This document shows, piece by piece, positions 5,445-5,472 of a DNA stretch of 5,472 nucleotides (positions are counted from its first letter, which is position 1; the number at the start of each line of letters is the position of its first letter). The stretch is taken from the NCBI GenBank assembly GCA_030835065.1, contig JAUQWR010000135.1:1-5472 (forward strand), given 5' to 3'. The notes beneath the pieces are model-generated. The model did no database searches and was not told the origin of the DNA. It worked only from the letters and a program-made list of their open reading frames with translations. The position numbers were made by a program, and so were the translations under genes. This DNA comes from Candidatus Kapaibacterium sp. GTDB lineage: Bacteria; Bacteroidota; Ignavibacteria; Kapaibacteriales; UBA2268.

Positions 5445-5472
5445 ATTATAAAGAGTTATAATTATTCAACAA
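5445..5472 (-). promoter_or_regulatory. Candidate promoter of the RRM protein gene
   Basis: On the minus strand TATAAT (5445-5450) is preceded by TTGTTG (5467-5472) at a 16-nt spacing. Transcription from here would give a leader of roughly 80 nt. The -10 match is exact but the -35 is weak, the DNA is very AT-rich, and the primary sigma factor of Bacteroidota prefers TTTG / TAnnTTTG elements, so this is tentative. Confidence 0.28.

Noticed and set aside
1..5472. Search for CRISPR repeats, tRNA genes, insertion-sequence ends and long direct repeats.
   Set aside because: None were seen; gene content is housekeeping, and most of the intergenic space is accounted for by terminators, leaders and one small ORF.

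Overview
This AT-rich window (roughly one third G+C by eye) looks like ordinary chromosome from a bacterium of the Bacteroidota/Chlorobiota/Ignavibacteriota/Kapabacteria assemblage. The clues are a stand-alone C-terminal transketolase subunit, a small single-RRM RNA-binding protein with an Arg/Asn-rich tail, and a 12S-type biotin-dependent carboxyltransferase followed by a short biotin carrier of the type common in that group. This placement is inferred from recalled family resemblance, not from a search. No mobile element, CRISPR array, tRNA or rRNA was seen.

Layout. The plus strand holds the last 41 codons of an unrecognised gene (2-127), then the C-terminal half of a split transketolase (140-1150). 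A strong intrinsic terminator follows (1167-1205), then a tRNA nucleotidyltransferase with an HD domain (cca, 1227-2672). From there the genes run on the minus strand. A possible 36-residue signal-peptide-like ORF (2673-2783) abuts the cca stop. A terminator (2901-2937) ends a two-gene biotin-enzyme operon: carboxyltransferase (3282-4826) transcribed first, then biotin carboxyl carrier protein (2956-3273). A third terminator (4955-4994) ends the RRM protein gene (5054-5356), whose leader runs to the window edge.

How the genes work together. The carboxyltransferase and carrier protein are clearly partners: biotin on Lys71 of the carrier would deliver CO2 to, or take it from, an acyl-CoA on the carboxyltransferase. 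No biotin carboxylase and no membrane decarboxylase subunit is present here, so the direction and substrate of the reaction stay open. Transketolase (pentose phosphate pathway), cca (tRNA 3'-end repair) and the RRM protein are unrelated housekeeping genes that happen to be neighbours.

I did not find a convincing new multi-gene system. The points most worth a second look are the tiny secreted-peptide-like ORF next to cca, a perfect 20-bp palindrome plus a second palindrome and a hairpin in the carboxylase operon leader, the terminator placed only 21 nt before the cca start, and the transketolase half lacking its partner immediately upstream.
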